Origin: Anaerolineae bacterium
Lineage (GTDB): Bacteria; Chloroflexota; Anaerolineae; B4-G1; SLSP01
Direction of reading: 5' to 3'
Assembly: GCA_016934645.1 (NCBI GenBank)
Contig: JAFGSL010000601.1
Span: 1-10,973, forward strand
Length of the DNA stretch: 10,973 nt
The position numbers and the translations under genes are program-made. Position 1 is the stretch's first letter, and each line of letters starts with the position of its first letter. The notes below the pieces were generated by a model. It had not been told where the DNA came from. It did not search any database and saw only the letters and a list, made by a program, of their open reading frames with translations. Shown here one piece after another: positions 8,872-10,973 of the stretch.

Positions 8872-9273
8872 TCAATCCTTTATGATGCGCTCAACCAACG
8901 CAATCAGATCCGCTTCGCGGCCCTTGACGAAATAAGCACGCGCGCCGCGCCGCACGGCATCTTTGGCTCGTTCGACCTCGTCGAAGGCCGTCAGCACGAT
9001 CACCGGGAAACCGGGCTGCACTTCCAGGAGCCTACTCAACAACTGCAAACCCGCGGTGGGGTCTTCATACCCCGCAAAGTTTGGCATGTTCAGGTCCAAA
9101 ACAGCGATATCGAAAGGGGCATCACTCTCCATCGTCTCCTTGAACAACGCCAGCCCCGCCGTCACATCACCAACAGCCTCCACATCGAAGCCGGCGCGTA
9201 ACAGTGTCTTCTCAATACTCCGTAACACGAGCTTTTCGTCATCGACGAGTAAGACCTTGATTTCTTCCTTCAT
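8872..9273 (-). CDS. Stand-alone response regulator receiver protein
   Basis: This 133-residue protein is one CheY-like receiver domain with no output domain. It has the acidic pair D11-D12, phospho-acceptor D60 in IAVLDLNMP, T95 in VIVLTAF and K117. Two features are unusual: seven extra residues (YEDPTAG, 69-75) follow the normal MPxxxG loop, and K117 is followed by Gly instead of the usual Pro. It lies between two histidine-kinase genes (gaps 48 and 32 bp), with AAAGGA 8 nt before the ATG. It probably shuttles phosphate between the kinases or docks on a partner protein, as CheY- and Spo0F-type receivers do; this is inference. Confidence 0.93.
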   Translation of the reverse strand: MKEEIKVLLVDDEKLVLRSIEKTLLRAGFDVEAVGDVTAGLALFKETMESDAPFDIAVLDLNMPNFAGYEDPTAGLQLLSRLLEVQPGFPVIVLTAFDEVERAKDAVRRGARAYFVKGREADLIALVERIIKD

Positions 9274-9321
9274 AACATTTTTCCTTTCACCAATATGCGC
9301 AAGAATGGCTGAACAGGTTAG

Positions 9322-10973
9322 CTAAGCCTTCATCACCGGCAGATACACGCTGAACGTCGTTCCCTCACCCACCACGCTCTCGACGGTGATTTTTCCCCCC
9401 AACTGATTAATAATTTTAACACACGCGGACAGTCCCAACCCCGTGCCACCTCGGTCCCCCTTGGTCGTGTAGAATGTGACCCAAATTTTGTCGATGATCT
9501 CTGGCGGAATCCCACTCCCGTTGTCCGTCACATCTGTGACCACAAAGCCCGGATCATCCGCCGAGCGCACCCAAATAAAGAGTTTCTTGTTTTCCACCTG
9601 GTACATCGCTTCCATCGCGTTTTTGATCAGGTTGATGAAAACATGCGCCAACTGTTCGGGGTCGGCCAGGATGGGCAACACATCCTCCACAAGGAGGAAA
9701 CGCACAACCGCCTTGGGAATCGCCATCGAGCGCACCGTCTCCCGCAACAGATCGGGAAGGCGTACCATCTCCAGGTGTTTCTGCCGTGCCGGCCCGATCA
9801 AATCCTCTTTGATGTTCAAAATCGCACGCGCGCTCTTCTCGACAATATCCAGGTCCTCAAAAACGGAATCCAGGTTCAACATGCGCTGCAACCGCCAGAG
9901 AGGCTGATGTGCCAATTCTTCGCGCAGTTCCGCCAGGTCCAAACCAGTGTCCTGATCGGTGAGCGATGCTTCGGTCGCAAGGATCGTCTGGGCGAATTTG
10001 TGTTCTCGCAGCTCCGGCGGGGCTTCTTCTACTAACGCGCGCGCCATCAGCAGATATTTCACCAGGTCTTCGCGCACCCGGGCAACGCTGCCTGGAATCG
10101 GCGCGGCCTTGTTCCCCACCCAGTGGATAGCCTCGCCCGTCGCCGTGGCAATGGCCTCGAATGTCTTGGTGCGCACCAGTTCGGCGTGGGTTGCCTCCAG
10201 ATCCTTGAGCAAACGTGCGTTGTGGATGGCGATGGCCAACTGATCAGCCATAGTTTGCAGCGTCGTCATATCTTCGCTGGTGAAGGCCGCTTCTTCCTTG
10301 CTCTGCACCGTCACCGCGCCGATGATGCGCGCTTGTACGCCCGTTCCCACGATCAAAGGCAAGGCCATCTCCGAAAGCGTCAGCGGCAGGTGTGGATTTT
10401 TGAAGTGCAAGGGCTCCTCAGTCACATCCTGCGCGAATAGTGCCCGGCGCTCGGCAATCGCCATCCCTACCATTGACTGGCCGCCGACCTTGAGCTTGTA
10501 TCCCTTAGCAGCCATCTCTGCCCCGGCCTCCCCGCGCCCGGCCCGCAGCACAGCCCAATCGCCGGTAGCGTCAACCAGGAAGATGCCGGCATAGTAGAAG
10601 CCATAAGCGTCGCAAAGGATGTTGACGGTCTCCTTGAGCAACGCATCGGCATCGAGAATAGATGTGACACTGCGCCCAACCTGCGCCGTCGCTTCTAGTA
10701 ACCGCGCACGACGCTGCGTTTCCAGCAACAACTGATCGCGCTCTTCGTTCAGCTCCGCGTTGCTTTTCAGCGCACGCGTCAACTCGCGGACCTTCTCTTC
10801 CATACGCGCCACCAACGTCTGTTGGTAAGCATCGCGGAAGCTATCATCTTCCAACATCTCGCGGCGTCCACCCAGGAAATGCGCGATTTGCTCCTCGAAG
10901 GTATCCGCATTGATGGGTTTGGCGATGTAACCGTCGCAGCCGGAAGCCAGCGCATGCTCACGCACATGCTCGG
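9322..10973 (-). CDS. Sensor histidine kinase, REC-GAF-HK (5' end outside window)
   Basis: The frame is open to the right edge, so the N-terminus is missing. The visible start, EHVREHALASGCDGYIAKPI, is the last helix-strand-helix of a receiver domain, including its conserved Lys-Pro. Residues are counted below from the GTG at 10965. A charged, probably coiled-coil linker (37-90) leads to one GAF domain (about 102-251) very like the second GAF of the downstream hybrid kinase. Then come an H-box-like EAIHWVGNKAAPI (candidate H281), a helical region with about 53 residues absent from the paralogue, and an ATPase domain with N-box NLIKNAMEA (N449), G1 TDNGSG (480-485), FYTTKG (498-503) and G2 GTGLGL (507-512). 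It lacks membrane spans. It is probably the first visible gene of a signalling operon with the receiver and hybrid kinase. The signal is unknown. Confidence 0.92.
   Translation of the reverse strand, partial: EHVREHALASGCDGYIAKPINADTFEEQIAHFLGGRREMLEDDSFRDAYQQTLVARMEEKVRELTRALKSNAELNEERDQLLLETQRRARLLEATAQVGRSVTSILDADALLKETVNILCDAYGFYYAGIFLVDATGDWAVLRAGRGEAGAEMAAKGYKLKVGGQSMVGMAIAERRALFAQDVTEEPLHFKNPHLPLTLSEMALPLIVGTGVQARIIGAVTVQSKEEAAFTSEDMTTLQTMADQLAIAIHNARLLKDLEATHAELVRTKTFEAIATATGEAIHWVGNKAAPIPGSVARVREDLVKYLLMARALVEEAPPELREHKFAQTILATEASLTDQDTGLDLAELREELAHQPLWRLQRMLNLDSVFEDLDIVEKSARAILNIKEDLIGPARQKHLEMVRLPDLLRETVRSMAIPKAVVRFLLVEDVLPILADPEQLAHVFINLIKNAMEAMYQVENKKLFIWVRSADDPGFVVTDVTDNGSGIPPEIIDKIWVTFYTTKGDRGGTGLGLSACVKIINQLGGKITVESVVGEGTTFSVYLPVMKA
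10096..10710 (-). repeat. Third GAF/H-box copy, paralogous to 7658-8272
   Basis: This segment encodes a GAF domain and H-box closely matching those at 7658-8272 in the hybrid kinase (shared CDAYGFYYAG, AIAER, FKNPHLP, HAELVRTKTFEA and GNKA). The DNA is also similar, with GTCTTGGTGCGCACCA in both copies. The two copies lie in the same orientation about 2.4 kb apart and reflect gene duplication. Confidence 0.8.

Noticed and set aside
10963..10965. GTG as the start of the upstream kinase
   Set aside because: The frame stays open to the window edge, and the residues around it are the middle of a receiver domain, so the true start lies outside.

Overview
The window is a compact stretch of moderately high-GC bacterial chromosome that looks like Chloroflexota (Anaerolineae/Caldilinea-like). 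This is an inference from the enlarged SecA and from GAF-domain histidine kinases of a style common in that phylum; no rRNA or other phylogenetic marker is present. There are nine supported genes, one of them cut by the right edge, plus the first two codons of a probable divergent gene at the left edge. No gene-free stretch exceeds 300 bases: the longest are 1-212 and 5256-5440, and both are described below. I see no tRNA, rRNA, CRISPR array, insertion sequence or prophage.

Left block, plus strand (213-5255): secA (preprotein translocase ATPase, 1065 aa with two insertions) is followed in the same direction by a compact four-gene module: a winged-helix protein, a single-domain KaiC/RAD55-like RecA-family ATPase, and two small proteins with three predicted membrane spans each. 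The gaps are 36, 11 and 6 bp, then a 14-bp overlap, so these five genes could form one transcript. An extended -10 promoter (TGG then TATAAT) lies just before secA. Upstream of that are a 7-bp tandem repeat, a GC-rich hairpin, and a Shine-Dalgarno plus ATG pointing off the left edge.

Middle (5256-6646): an adenosine deaminase gene has its own extended -10 promoter and a leader of about 130 nt. The leader holds a 12-bp perfect inverted repeat near the predicted RNA 5' end and a second 7-bp pairing that would cover the ribosome binding site. The gene is followed at once by a perfect 22-bp palindrome that separates it from the convergent signalling genes.

Right block, minus strand (6647-10973, read right to left): a REC-GAF-histidine kinase (5' end beyond the window), a stand-alone receiver protein, and a GAF-GAF-kinase-REC hybrid, with gaps of 48 and 32 bp. 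These form a probable signalling operon. The two kinases are paralogues that share an unusual H-box (HW-I/V-GNKA). The hybrid kinase carries an exact 180-residue tandem GAF duplication. No DNA-binding or enzymatic output domain is visible, so the output partner is probably elsewhere.

The best candidate for an under-described system is the winged-helix/KaiC-like/two-membrane-protein module. Next are the structured adenosine deaminase leader and the divergent H-box kinase pair.
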